This document shows positions 33,402 to 42,559 of a stretch of 64,000 bases of DNA, in pieces (within the stretch, counting starts at the first letter, position 1; every line of letters begins with the position of its first letter). This DNA comes from Thiolinea disciformis DSM 14473 (GTDB lineage Bacteria; Pseudomonadota; Gammaproteobacteria; Thiotrichales; Thiotrichaceae). The notes below the pieces were generated by a model. It was not told the origin of the DNA. It saw only the letters and a program-made list of their open reading frames with translations, and searched no databases. The translations under genes were made by a program, and so were the position numbers. The stretch spans positions 62,001 through 126,000 of the forward strand of contig NZ_AQVE01000003.1 in assembly GCF_000371925.1 (NCBI RefSeq), in the 5' to 3' direction.

Positions 33402-33830
33402 TTACTGTTGATACTTATTAAAGCAAGGCGGGCGCGGGTCAATATGACAGGGGCGCACTGCTCTAAAATTAGATGGATATTGTGGCTGTCTGACCTGAGT
33501 CGCTTGACCTTGTTGCTGTGGACGTTGCTGTTGGGCGGGTCGCGCTGGATTAGGACGTTGTACAGGCGGTCTTGCCGCCGGTGGTTGTGACACCGGTGGT
33601 GGTTGATAGCTTGGCGGTTCAGGTTGTACCGGATATTGCTGCCAAGGATCAGGCTGCATAGGATACTGTTGATACTGCCATGGATCAGGTTGAGTAGGAT
33701 AAGAAGGATAAGGATCTTGGTCTTGATAACTTTGGCCAGGCCCTTGATTAGGATAGAAACCGGCTTGCGCCTGATAACTAAGTGCTAACGCTACAACAGC
33801 AACGACCAATGGTTTAGCTAATTTCGCCAT
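33402..33830 (-). CDS. Secreted Pro/Gln/Tyr-rich protein
   Basis: A 142-residue exported protein of unknown function. The first 22 residues are a clear signal peptide (MAKLAKPLVVAVVALALSYQ, cleavage after AQA). The mature part is low complexity, with repeats such as QPDPWQQYP, QPEPPSYQPPP and RPNPARPAQQQRP, and ends with a Cys pair (RPCHIDPRPPC) that could form a disulfide. ATG 33830 has GGAG ten bases upstream, better than the ATG at 33848. Composition suggests a disordered envelope or sheath-type protein. Confidence 0.72.
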   Translation of the reverse strand: MAKLAKPLVVAVVALALSYQAQAGFYPNQGPGQSYQDQDPYPSYPTQPDPWQYQQYPMQPDPWQQYPVQPEPPSYQPPPVSQPPAARPPVQRPNPARPAQQQRPQQQGQATQVRQPQYPSNFRAVRPCHIDPRPPCFNKYQQ

Positions 33831-34131
33831 ACTTATAATCTCCAACAAGCTAGAAGATTGTCATCATCCCTGTAAGGCTCCGTTATTCAGCAATTCGGGT
33901 TATTTCATCCTTGAGTGAATCGGGTATTACTTAATGATGATAAATTAGGTTTGTGCACTAACTAGATTGTGGATGACTTAATAGCTTAGGGGCAATGACA
34001 CACGTCTGCTATTTAGCACCGTATAGCAATTAAAATGGGGTTAAATATAAAAGCGGTCGGAGTTTGTTATACTAATAAAGCTTTTTTGTAAAAGTTCTAT
34101 GCAATATAACAAATCCGACCTAGGGGGACAG
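33831..34131. other. Intergenic region upstream of the Pro-rich protein
   Basis: About 300 AT-rich bases with no convincing reading frame or RNA gene. It should contain the promoter of the minus-strand secreted protein and the 3' end of the CZB gene transcript. I see no terminator-quality hairpin. Confidence 0.5.
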
Positions 34132-34512
34132 TTAAGCGATCAAGCTTTCTTGATTCGCCATTTGATCAAGTCTTAATAACATTTGTACTAATTGGTTAGA
34201 TAACTGATACATTTCAGTTAAAGCGCGATATTGCCCTAATTCATCACCTATTTCCTGACATTCCAAGGTTCTAGCACTGGCCTCATGAAAACGCTCGTGC
34301 GCCTCCACCATGTCATTAAATAATTGGCGCGCCGTAGCGTTAAATTGAGCCGCATAGGCAACACCGTCACTATAAATCCATTTGCCGAGCGCGCAACAAC
34401 GGCAATCGGTTCCTTTAAAACTCCCTTTTCCTGCTAGTGTTGATTTAATCTTATCTAAATATTGCACATGATCATTCATACGGTGCAAAAAAAATATATG
34501 CTTTTGTATCAT
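34132..34512 (-). CDS. CZB (chemoreceptor zinc-binding) domain protein
   Basis: A 126-residue single-domain protein. It carries the CZB zinc-binding pattern: a His in the first helix (MNDHVQYLDKIKSTL), Cys in CRCCALGKWIY (the C-x-LGKW core) and two His in MVEAHERFHEAS. CZB domains bind zinc tightly and sense hypochlorite or zinc status, usually fused to chemoreceptors or diguanylate cyclases. Here the domain stands alone, with only a C-terminal helical extension, so it would signal by binding a partner. No receptor gene is adjacent. The start could also be the Met at 34479. Confidence 0.85.
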   Translation of the reverse strand: MIQKHIFFLHRMNDHVQYLDKIKSTLAGKGSFKGTDCRCCALGKWIYSDGVAYAAQFNATARQLFNDMVEAHERFHEASARTLECQEIGDELGQYRALTEMYQLSNQLVQMLLRLDQMANQESLIA

Positions 34513-34671
34513 TTTTTCAACTCAAATTTTATAACTAGCCCATTGAATTGATGAAGTTAATCGTGAATGTTTTATAGTTGTATCAAATTTAACTTAACGA
34601 CAAAAACAATACTTAACGCAAAACGAAGATTGCGAAAAATTCACGCCCCCACCGCCTACCTAAAACCTAGC

Positions 34672-36261
34672 CTACCCCAGTTGGCTAGCTTTATGCTCTA
34701 GGATTTGTTGCGCTGCATTGAGCGGTTTTAGGTTAAACTCCCGAATCAAGTTAGCACTACTATTTAATAAATGCTGAGCTTGATTAAAGTCTTCCTCTAA
34801 CAACAAATCACGAATTTTTTCATGTTGATATAAAACTACTTCACGGCTTAAACGATCGACAGCCGGATGGAAGGGGGCAATATCACGAATCGCACGCACA
34901 TAGTACAACACCCCTTGTTGTGCCGAAGAAAACAGCCCTTTTGCTAAAGCTTCATCCGCTCTTTGCAAAAGCTCATCAAGGCTTAGTGCTGGCTGAGGCG
35001 CAGGCACAGCCGCTTTAGGCATAACTTTCTGCGCCGCTATAGCACTACGCATGACTTGTATAGAATGTTCAGGTGCTAAGGTAGCTTGAGCTGGTGGCGA
35101 CTTGACAACATCAGCTTGTACTACTCCTTTAGCGCTTACCTCTGTATTTTTTTCTTCAAGCACAGGCGCTGACAGCACCACTAGCGGTTCTAGCTTAGGT
35201 GTTTCGGTTTGGCTTGGAGCGCGCTTAGAGAGCTCGCGCTTCATGACCACTTTTGTTTCCAGCTTTTTACTAGCCGCCGATTTATTAGTACTTTCTTTAG
35301 CTGACTTTCCAGACTTACTGGAGGCCATGACGACCTGATTAGATTCAGAAACTGCTTTTTTCTGAGCCATATCAGTCAAGCCTTTTTGTGGTAATGCGGC
35401 GACTAACTCGTCTTTTACAGCTTGCATGGCCAAACTAGGGACGACTTGAGTGTCGTTTACTTGATCGTTGTTTAAACGTGGTTCTTCTAGCACTGGCGTG
35501 ATTAACACCCGACTATCGCCTAAGTAATCTTGCAGGGTCGGTAATACATCAATACTTTCTGGCGTTGTTATAACTGGCGTTCTAATCACCTCTACTGCAT
35601 TCGCAGCGGCAAGCTTTAAGGCTTTTTCTGCAGTCAATTGTTCATGCAAAACGGCCGCTGTGACTGTACCCAAAGCAATCATCATAGCAAGCACCCCCAA
35701 GCCCACCTTAAACCATGGCTTCGCTTGAACCAGCGTTAAGCTAGTTTGCGGATTTTGCAAGGCTTGTAGAGCGGGAGCAAAAGCGGTGGCAAGCACATAC
35801 ATTGCAGGATCTTTACCTACTAATAAAAAAGCCGCCTCAGTACGAGCCTTGAGGTAATGTTGCCCCACTAAATAACCTAGCTGACTGCTGGCGCGACGTT
35901 GCATGACCGTATTCTGCCCACCAATAGCGGTTACACTTTGGAGGCTACCGCTGGTATTGGGATAATCTAAAACAAGATAGGTCTTGTGACTATCCAGACC
36001 AAAGCGCAGTGGTGTCAGTATCCAAGGTTTATGCAGTTGCTTTGCCGTAGCTGCTACTTGCTGAAACAGTGCCGCAATCGGCATAGTTTCGGATAATACT
36101 TTCGGAAGTATATGAATCGTTACTAAGGAATGAGCGCCATGTGTCTGTGCACGTTCTAAATCTCGCGCACGGTAAACCTCCCCAATACTGGACACCGCTA
36201 AGCAATCTAGCAAAGCATAACGCCCTTCCAGTATTTGATAGCCCATACTGGTTTTCATCAT
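34672..36261 (-). CDS. Membrane pseudokinase-like protein with N-lobe remnant
   Basis: A 529-residue protein with three parts. Residues about 5-100 look like the N-lobe of a Hanks-type Ser/Thr kinase (YQILEGRYALLDCLAVSSIGEVYRARD ... VTIHILPK ... KTYLVLDYP), but the invariant VAIK lysine is His50 and no C-lobe (HRD, DFG) follows. One transmembrane helix lies at about 184-205. The remaining 320 residues are a Lys/Ser/Pro-rich linker and a C-terminal helical domain (LLQRADEALAKGLFSSAQQGVLYYVRAIRDI). It cannot be a normal kinase. A scaffold or sensor role is likely but unproven. It is divergent from a winged-helix/TPR regulator across 297 bases. Confidence 0.6.
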   Translation of the reverse strand: MMKTSMGYQILEGRYALLDCLAVSSIGEVYRARDLERAQTHGAHSLVTIHILPKVLSETMPIAALFQQVAATAKQLHKPWILTPLRFGLDSHKTYLVLDYPNTSGSLQSVTAIGGQNTVMQRRASSQLGYLVGQHYLKARTEAAFLLVGKDPAMYVLATAFAPALQALQNPQTSLTLVQAKPWFKVGLGVLAMMIALGTVTAAVLHEQLTAEKALKLAAANAVEVIRTPVITTPESIDVLPTLQDYLGDSRVLITPVLEEPRLNNDQVNDTQVVPSLAMQAVKDELVAALPQKGLTDMAQKKAVSESNQVVMASSKSGKSAKESTNKSAASKKLETKVVMKRELSKRAPSQTETPKLEPLVVLSAPVLEEKNTEVSAKGVVQADVVKSPPAQATLAPEHSIQVMRSAIAAQKVMPKAAVPAPQPALSLDELLQRADEALAKGLFSSAQQGVLYYVRAIRDIAPFHPAVDRLSREVVLYQHEKIRDLLLEEDFNQAQHLLNSSANLIREFNLKPLNAAQQILEHKASQLG

Positions 36262-36558
36262 CCCATTGCCCTCAAGTTAACTTATTCATGTTCGGTTTAT
36301 ATTGCTTGCATCTTATGCCGACAAACGGTAGATGAAAGTAAGAATTAAAGTGTAACGGTAACAACTTCTGCATTTTCTCAACTCTAAGTTAAAAAATATC
36401 GAGAAATTGCCCTCTTTCCTGCGATTTGTTACGTGACTCTGTGGATGGTTTTGAACACAATACTCATCTTTGGTTAAGCTAAGCGGTTAAGAAAAATAAA
36501 CAATTAAATCGTCTTAAATTCGATATGTGTCGCAATTTACTAATTAAGTCAGAGTGTT

Positions 36559-38130
36559 ATGGTAAGCAAAGAGAGCATCCAACAGGAATTGGAGCGGATA
36601 CTTGCGAGCAGCCTTTTTAATGGAAAAAAACAGGCTAGTAAGTTCTTACAGTATATTGTTATGGAAACGCTACAAGAACGCGGTGACCGCATCACTCAAT
36701 ATGGCATTGCTATTGAGGCACTTGGTAAATCCGCTGACTATAACCCGACTGAAAGCCCAGCGGTACGCGTTGAAGCAGGGCGTGTGCGTAAATTATTAGA
36801 TGAATACTACGCCACCGAAGGTTCTTCCAGTAGTTATCGCATTGAATTGCCTACTGGGGGATATACACCCAATTTTAAACAAGCTGATACATCACAGCTA
36901 CCTTGGCGACGTTTAGGGGCAAAACGAGTCCAGTCGACAGGGCCTAAAATTTATATAGCCTCACAAAATCCTATCTCCATTCGACATGATGGGCTACGTA
37001 GCTTGGTCTATGACCTGCGCTCTACCCTACCGGTCATGCTAGGTAAATTACGCACGATTCAGATTGCACTAACTGATCCCGGGCACTATACCCGCCACGC
37101 CAGCAATGCCCTAGAGTACGCATGGCAACATCACCAAGCAGAGTTTTTACTCCAATCAGAAGCTAGTCTCTCGGGTAAAAATTTTAATGTCCGCTATGTG
37201 CTAATTCACACCTTATCGCGTGAAGTAGTTTGGTCTGGTGACATTGCGCTACAACCCCGTCATGATGCCCAAACCCCAACCTTAGACCCTATGTATCAAT
37301 GGCTTATGACCGAAGTATTTAGCTTACACCAAGGGGCAGCAATGACCTTCTGGAGTCGCTATTGGCATAAACGTGGTCAAATTCCCAGCCATTATCAAAT
37401 CTTGGTCGAGCATATTCGTTTTATCCAAGAAAGCTTTAGTGAAGTGCATTTTCGCGATTTTTGGATCGCCTGTGAAAAACGCACCCGTCATTATAACGAT
37501 GATTCTCTAGCGCATTTACACTATGCGATGGCCTGTTTCTATGCCTATATGCTCAAAGTCGACATGGGTATGACGCGTATGGACTTAGAGGATTTATGGC
37601 AACGCCAAGCCCTAAGCTCCTTAGAATTGAATCCGGGGAATGCGTTAGCTCATGCAGCTTTTGCTTTAAATTGCTATGCACGTGGCGAAGTAGAGCTGTG
37701 CAATGTAGAAATTCAAACTGCACGCAATGCTAATCCTTTAGATATTTATTGTGGTCGTTTCATGGCAGTGGGTTTATGCGCTTTAGGCTCATGGGAAAGC
37801 AGTTTTGCGCTACTCAAAACAATTTTTGGATATAACTCCTCTTACCCTGATCCTTTACGCACTGTGCCCTGCCTTTACTATTTTCGTCGCAGCCATTACT
37901 CACAACTGGCCGTACAAGAAAACAGCTTTAATGATTTAGGGGGTTGGAATCAATTTGGCAAATTGGTTAAACATTGCCAAAGTGGTCATTGTCAGGGTTG
38001 TTTACGCGAGCTAAGCCACGCCGTAGACTTTTTACCGAATGCTTCTACAGAAACTAACAAATCAGATAGTCTACTGTGGACTGCTAAAGAAAATGTAGCG
38101 CTCGCTAAAAAACTCATCCAAGTAAAGTAA
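36559..38130 (+). CDS. Winged-helix/TPR regulator-like protein (adenylate-cyclase-associated type)
   Basis: A 523-residue soluble protein. Its N-terminal 110 residues match a domain common in proteobacterial TPR/adenylate-cyclase-like proteins: SKFLQYIVMETLQERGDRITQYGIAIEALGKSADYNPTESPAVRVEAGRVRKLLDEYYATEG, then SYRIELPTGGYTPNF, a winged-helix OmpR-like DNA-binding form. The middle resembles a periplasmic-binding/TolB-like repeat (VRYVLIHTLSREVVWSGDIAL), and the C-terminus is TPR-like (SSLELNPGNALAHAAFALNCYARGE). It has no cyclase domain and no transmembrane helix, so it is probably a transcription regulator. It is divergent from the pseudokinase gene, and the two may share control. Confidence 0.68.
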   Translation: MVSKESIQQELERILASSLFNGKKQASKFLQYIVMETLQERGDRITQYGIAIEALGKSADYNPTESPAVRVEAGRVRKLLDEYYATEGSSSSYRIELPTGGYTPNFKQADTSQLPWRRLGAKRVQSTGPKIYIASQNPISIRHDGLRSLVYDLRSTLPVMLGKLRTIQIALTDPGHYTRHASNALEYAWQHHQAEFLLQSEASLSGKNFNVRYVLIHTLSREVVWSGDIALQPRHDAQTPTLDPMYQWLMTEVFSLHQGAAMTFWSRYWHKRGQIPSHYQILVEHIRFIQESFSEVHFRDFWIACEKRTRHYNDDSLAHLHYAMACFYAYMLKVDMGMTRMDLEDLWQRQALSSLELNPGNALAHAAFALNCYARGEVELCNVEIQTARNANPLDIYCGRFMAVGLCALGSWESSFALLKTIFGYNSSYPDPLRTVPCLYYFRRSHYSQLAVQENSFNDLGGWNQFGKLVKHCQSGHCQGCLRELSHAVDFLPNASTETNKSDSLLWTAKENVALAKKLIQVK

Positions 38131-38300
38131 CACATGCTTATTGTTACTTGACTAAAAGTGTCAACTTTAAAACTTTAGTTTTATAAAATCACTCGTTTTT
38201 TATCAAAAATGGCGAACCTTATACAATACAAGTGAGATTCAAACGGCATCGCTACTGAGTATTCATCAACAGGCCATGTAACGTTTTTCAAACAAGGTGT

Positions 38301-38933
38301 TTACTGGATAAACGTTAAACGACAATGCTCAATTGCCTGCTCGGTCTCTTGCTTCAACCACTTAGCATTATCCGCCAAAATACCCGTAAATAAACTGGCT
38401 TGGCGTTCAGGCGGGGTTTTATAAACACAACGTCCTGTGGTTAAAGTTTCTTCATCACGCATCAGACTTAAATCCGCTTGATAATCCAAGGCGTAAGTTT
38501 GTTTGCCTAGTTGATAGACCGGCCGCCATTGCGTTGTGCGTACATCCAAGGCGACGTTTAGTACGCTATCACCTTCACCGCTTAATCCATACTGCTGCTT
38601 TAATTGTTGTGCTAGAGCAAGTTCAATACTTTTTGCAGGGTCAATGAGTTGAAAACGTTTTTGAATTTCTGAGCCACGGGTGGCGGCCCTAATCCCCGCC
38701 GCCACCGAAACAACACTCGATACCGGAGAAACCGCTCCCAGAGCACGTGCCGCCATTTGCTCTGATTGTGAGCTATAAGAAAATGCGGAGGTATCTTGTT
38801 GTCTCAATACCAAGCGCGCTTGTTGAAGCTGCTCGGCTTGTGCTGCATTAAGCCGAGCCTTTTGGGGAGAAACACTACAAGCCACTAGGCACATACTACT
38901 GATTAAGATCACCCCATAAGTCTGATCTAACAT
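38301..38933 (-). CDS. Hypothetical lipoprotein
   Basis: A 210-residue protein with a lipoprotein signal: hydrophobic lead and lipobox LVAC, Cys19 being the acylation site. After a Gln/Ala-rich helix the body has a YPYP-free beta-type pattern (SVLNVALDVRTTQWRPVYQLGKQTYALDYQADLSLM) reminiscent of outer-membrane-assembly lipoproteins. A short Cys-containing tail follows (TGRCVYKTPPERQ). I cannot assign a family. The DUF1287 gene upstream on the same strand ends 26 bases before it, so the two probably form an operon acting at the envelope. Confidence 0.7.
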   Translation of the reverse strand: MLDQTYGVILISSMCLVACSVSPQKARLNAAQAEQLQQARLVLRQQDTSAFSYSSQSEQMAARALGAVSPVSSVVSVAAGIRAATRGSEIQKRFQLIDPAKSIELALAQQLKQQYGLSGEGDSVLNVALDVRTTQWRPVYQLGKQTYALDYQADLSLMRDEETLTTGRCVYKTPPERQASLFTGILADNAKWLKQETEQAIEHCRLTFIQ

Positions 38934-38959
38934 TCTCTCCTCCCGTCTTTAAGCTAGGA

Positions 38960-39799
38960 TTATTTGCTGAGCTTAGCATTAGCCAAGATTGGCTCAAAAT
39001 AGCGATAATGCCCTACTATTGGCCATGCGAACAAGACATCCTCAATATTGGCCCCTTCATTAATATTATGCCCAATTAAAGGCCGCTGACCATCCTCACT
39101 ACGCTCTTTCAAAACCACACCAATATGAAATTGTTTTTCATTGAGCTGCCAAATGACCAAATCACCCGCCTGATACTGATCGGGGTTATCACTTATTGGT
39201 AGGGCTTTATTTTTACGCTCAAAAAATGTCTTAAGATTTAAGACACGACGATGGTCAATATTAGGATCAGGCGACCTTTTACCCCACGTTTTAGGGTATT
39301 CGCTAAAGGCTTTGCGCATATCTTCATGCACCATTTTCTGCAAATCGACACCTTGCGCACGAAAGGCTCGAATCACAACATCAGTGCAGACACCTGTCTC
39401 TGGCTCTACATCCCCCCCTGGATAAGCCAGCTTGACATAAGTTGGATCATAAGAGCGCGTAACTTTAGTTTGCTCATGCACCGACTTGACCAGCTTGGCA
39501 ATATGCTCTGGCAAAGCGGGCTTTAATTTAGGCGGGCGAATCGTAGTCGAAGGCTTAGCCTCTCTGTCCCACCAAGGCCAAGGCAAACGTGGAATCAGTA
39601 AATAAGGGGGTGCCGATAGTTCAGGTTCAACGTTTGCAACAGGTGGGTAGGCAGAGATAGGCGGACTAGGTTCAATACTCACCTGAGGTGGAATGTTTAG
39701 CGCTTGTGATTGCCAATACTGCCACACCCACCATAAGAGAGCGGCTGCTAAACCAATCACAGCAAAATCAAAACCTAACCACCAATATCGCGTTTTCAT
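38960..39799 (-). CDS. DUF1287 family periplasmic protein
   Basis: A 279-residue membrane-anchored protein: one N-terminal transmembrane helix (about residues 8-26), a Pro-rich linker and a C-terminal DUF1287 domain (from about residue 110). The domain motifs are GVCTDVVIRAFRAQGVDLQKMVHEDM, with a likely catalytic Cys, then NIDHRRVLNLKTFFER and GDLVIWQLNEKQFHIGVVL with a candidate catalytic His. The Cys/His pair and fold are consistent with an NlpC/P60-like papain fold that could act on peptidoglycan or another amide bond; that is inference. It is upstream of a lipoprotein gene with the same orientation. Confidence 0.82.
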   Translation of the reverse strand: MKTRYWWLGFDFAVIGLAAALLWWVWQYWQSQALNIPPQVSIEPSPPISAYPPVANVEPELSAPPYLLIPRLPWPWWDREAKPSTTIRPPKLKPALPEHIAKLVKSVHEQTKVTRSYDPTYVKLAYPGGDVEPETGVCTDVVIRAFRAQGVDLQKMVHEDMRKAFSEYPKTWGKRSPDPNIDHRRVLNLKTFFERKNKALPISDNPDQYQAGDLVIWQLNEKQFHIGVVLKERSEDGQRPLIGHNINEGANIEDVLFAWPIVGHYRYFEPILANAKLSK

Positions 39800-39851
39800 A
39801 GTACCTACGCTCGTTATTATTTATCTAGCTCAAGATCGGATCGATACCTGC

Positions 39852-40622
39852 TTACGGCACAGGATAAAGCGCCGTAATGGAGGGAATATGTCCCCACTGT
39901 ATAGCACATTCCACGCCGTACACTTTGCGCAACAGTGCTTCGGTTAATACTTGTGGTGGTGTGCCTTGTGCTACAACGCGACCTTGTTGTAACAAATAAA
40001 GCTGGTCACAATAACGTGCTGCCAAGGATAGATCATGTAATACCACTATCACACCCGCTTCACCCTGCGCAATATCACGCAATAACTGCATAATCTGTAA
40101 TTGATGTGCCAAATCCAGCATCGCGATTGGCTCATCCGCCAATAAGACTCGCGGCTGTCCTGCTAGTGCACGCGCCAGTAATACCCGACTACGTTCTCCC
40201 CCTGATAAGGTTTGGGCACTACGCTTGCGCAAATGCAGCACATTTGTGGCCTCTAAAGTGTGCTCTATCGCGGCCTCATCCACTGCACTGATAGTTTGCC
40301 AAGGTGTCAAATGGGGCAAGCGCCCCAAAGCCACCAAACGCTCAACCGACAAAGGCCAATGAATGGCGCCTTGTTGCTCCAGCCACGCTAACACACGGCC
40401 ACGCTCCCTAGCAGGCCAAGCGCTTAAAGGCTTACCGAGCAATTGAATATCACCTTGCTGTGGCTTATATAAACCTGCTAATAATTTTAATAAAGTCGAT
40501 TTACTGGCACCATTTGGGCCGATTAAGCCAATCAACTGCCCTGCTTGTAAACTGAGGCTAATGTCGTCTAACACGGTCTGTTGAGCGTAGCTGAAGCTTA
40601 GATTATGGGCGTGGATTAGCAT
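39852..40622 (-). CDS. Cobalamin/iron-siderophore-type ABC importer, ATP-binding protein
   Basis: A 256-residue BtuD/FecE-type ATPase with signature LSGGERSRVLLARAL, Walker B RVLLADEP, the H-loop VIVVLHDLSLAARYCD and an ABC Walker A region GLIGPNGASKSTLL. The Walker A residue before the Lys is Ser (AGT codon) where Gly is expected (GPNGAGKST), a one-base difference that could lower activity. It is the last gene of a three-gene minus-strand operon, its start overlapping the permease stop. The substrate is a TonB-dependent type such as vitamin B12, heme or a ferric siderophore. Confidence 0.92.
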   Translation of the reverse strand: MLIHAHNLSFSYAQQTVLDDISLSLQAGQLIGLIGPNGASKSTLLKLLAGLYKPQQGDIQLLGKPLSAWPARERGRVLAWLEQQGAIHWPLSVERLVALGRLPHLTPWQTISAVDEAAIEHTLEATNVLHLRKRSAQTLSGGERSRVLLARALAGQPRVLLADEPIAMLDLAHQLQIMQLLRDIAQGEAGVIVVLHDLSLAARYCDQLYLLQQGRVVAQGTPPQVLTEALLRKVYGVECAIQWGHIPSITALYPVP

Positions 40623-41611
40623 TAGATTTGCTCGTAGCGACTACGCAAAATCAGATGCAGGAAAAACGGCGCACCCACTAAAGCCGTCAAAACCCCCACT
40701 TGCAACGTTGACTCACTCGGAATCAAACGCACACCAATATCAGCAGCCAAGACTAATGCTGCCCCCCCTAAAGCTGAAACGGGCAATAAACGTGCAGGAT
40801 CATATTGTACGAGCGGACGAAGCAAATGCGGCACCACTAAACCCACAAAGCCAATCATACCGGTGGTTGCGACCGCAGCCCCTAGGGCAAAAGCAATCGC
40901 TAATAATATACGCCAACGTAACCACAAGGTTTGGACACCTAAGGTGCTCGCTGTTTGTTCCCCAAGACTTAAGGCTCTGAGGCCATGTCCTATACCCAAT
41001 AATAGTAACCAGCCCAGTACAGTAAAGGGCAACATCAACCAAAAATCATCCATACTGCGGTCAGTCAAGTCGCCTAACGTCCATAGCACTAATTCGCGCA
41101 TGGCATAAGGACTCGGTGCTAAATTAAGCAATAAGGACATCATCGCGCCCATCAACGCATTAATAGCCACACCCGCCAAAATCAGCGTTGTGATACCAGC
41201 CGAACGCCCTGTCAGCACAAAAATTAATAGGGTGGTCAATAAAGCGCCCACCATACTCGCTAAAGGTAATAAATAACTAAAATTCGCCTGCCAGCCATAA
41301 TACAATACAATAATCGCTCCCAAGGCCGCCCCACTCGCACTACCGATTAAATCAGGACTGGCCAAAGGATTACGTAATAGGCCTTGCATGGCCGCACCAC
41401 ACAGCCCTAACGTCGCGCCAACACTTAAGCCAATCAAAGCACGTGGCAAACGAATTTCAGTGAGAATAATAGCGACTATAGAGGAAGTGTCGTGTAGGCT
41501 CGCTTGAGCAGCCTGCCAAATTGGTAAGGGATTTCGTCCTATCATCAGCGAGCTTATAAATAAGGTGAGGACTAAAGCGCTTAATAAAGCTACTAAGAGT
41601 GAATAGCGCAT
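40622..41611 (-). CDS. FecCD/BtuC-family ABC permease
   Basis: A 329-residue permease with about ten transmembrane helices. It shows the FecCD family pattern: LPRALIGLSVGATLGLCGAAMQGLLRNPLASPDLIGSASGAALGAI at about residues 55-100, AGVAINALMGAMMSLL, and VATTGMIGFVGLVVPHLLRPLVQYDPARLLP with the coupling helix near residue 250. It forms the channel of an importer with the ATPase and binding protein on either side. Its start overlaps the stop of the binding-protein gene (shared base 41611) and its stop overlaps the ATPase start, so translation is coupled. Confidence 0.94.
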   Translation of the reverse strand: MRYSLLVALLSALVLTLFISSLMIGRNPLPIWQAAQASLHDTSSIVAIILTEIRLPRALIGLSVGATLGLCGAAMQGLLRNPLASPDLIGSASGAALGAIIVLYYGWQANFSYLLPLASMVGALLTTLLIFVLTGRSAGITTLILAGVAINALMGAMMSLLLNLAPSPYAMRELVLWTLGDLTDRSMDDFWLMLPFTVLGWLLLLGIGHGLRALSLGEQTASTLGVQTLWLRWRILLAIAFALGAAVATTGMIGFVGLVVPHLLRPLVQYDPARLLPVSALGGAALVLAADIGVRLIPSESTLQVGVLTALVGAPFFLHLILRSRYEQI

Positions 41612-42462
41612 TAGGGCGTTGTACCTACAGTGAGTTTTAGGCGTTCCGCTTGCAACTGTTCAATCACATCGATTAACCAAGGCCCTTCACAAATGGTGAG
41701 CTTGCTCGGTATTTGAATAATGTGCGGTGAAAAAGCGCTACTTTTTAAAGCACGATGCGCTAACAAGGCTTGTGCACGTGAATAAGTGCCTGCGCGATAA
41801 GGCGAGTCTATTAAAGCCAGTGGCTTTAAACGAATTAAATCTTCCAAGGCGATTTGCCCATAACTGTTAATCCCAAGTTGTGTGGCAGCATTTTGCCATC
41901 CCGCCTGATGCAATATTTCACCCCGTAAAGAAGCATCGCCCACGGTATAACCATTCGCTTCATACACCACCACTAAAGGAGCATTGGAAACAGGCGCTGA
42001 CGCTTGAGCCAAACGTTGCTGCATTTGTTGAATAATAGTGGTAGCGCGCTCTGGTTGTCCTACTAACTCCCCGATACGGCGAATATTATTAAATACCTCA
42101 TTAAGACTATTCGGAATTGGCAAGGTTTCCACCGGAATGCCGAGTTTTTTAAGTAATTGCACCGTTGCTACATGCGCGTATTCGCCTGCAATCACTAAAT
42201 CCGGCTTGAAGGGTAACACCTCTTCGGCCAAACCTTTATTCGTCGGATAAGCCAAGGCTTTTTGATAATAATAAGAGGCATCCGGATCGTGAGCCAACTG
42301 CGTTAAGGCGGCAATTTGTTGCGGCTCAGCTAATAAGATTAATAGCTGATCAACGCAGAGATTCATCGAAACAATACGCTGTGGTGGTGCATTTTCAGCA
42401 CCTGACCCGCCTGAAAAGAGCATTAAAAATAAGCTTAGCCATAAGCTGAAACGAAAAACCAT
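41611..42462 (-). CDS. BtuF/FecB-like ABC substrate-binding protein
   Basis: A 283-residue exported binding protein with a signal peptide (about residues 1-22). The family core is PQRIVSMNLCVDQLLILLAEPQQIAALTQLAHDPDASYYYQKA, then LPFKPDLVIAGEYAHVATVQLLKKLGIPVETLPIPNSLNEVFNNIRRIGELVGQPERA. It belongs to the BtuF/TroA-type clamshell family of cobalamin, heme and siderophore binding proteins. The residues seen do not settle the ligand. It is the first gene of the operon. The short upstream gap (about 95 bases to the divergent TRAP gene) leaves no room for a cobalamin riboswitch. Confidence 0.9.
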   Translation of the reverse strand: MVFRFSLWLSLFLMLFSGGSGAENAPPQRIVSMNLCVDQLLILLAEPQQIAALTQLAHDPDASYYYQKALAYPTNKGLAEEVLPFKPDLVIAGEYAHVATVQLLKKLGIPVETLPIPNSLNEVFNNIRRIGELVGQPERATTIIQQMQQRLAQASAPVSNAPLVVVYEANGYTVGDASLRGEILHQAGWQNAATQLGINSYGQIALEDLIRLKPLALIDSPYRAGTYSRAQALLAHRALKSSAFSPHIIQIPSKLTICEGPWLIDVIEQLQAERLKLTVGTTP

Positions 42463-42559
42463 TTAGCATTTGTCAATGTGGGGGTGGTGAAGTAGGATGA
42501 TAGCGTGCCTTTATGGCGAGTCAAAGCTTTACGCTTAAATCAACTTGAGGAGAGAATTA

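Noticed and set aside
42463-42559. Cobalamin riboswitch before the BtuF-like gene
   Set aside because: The gap is too short and lacks the B12-box sequence.
42480-42559. Sigma-54 promoter for the TRAP operon
   Set aside because: A GG-N10-GC spacing exists but without a TGGCA context at -24, so it is not convincing.
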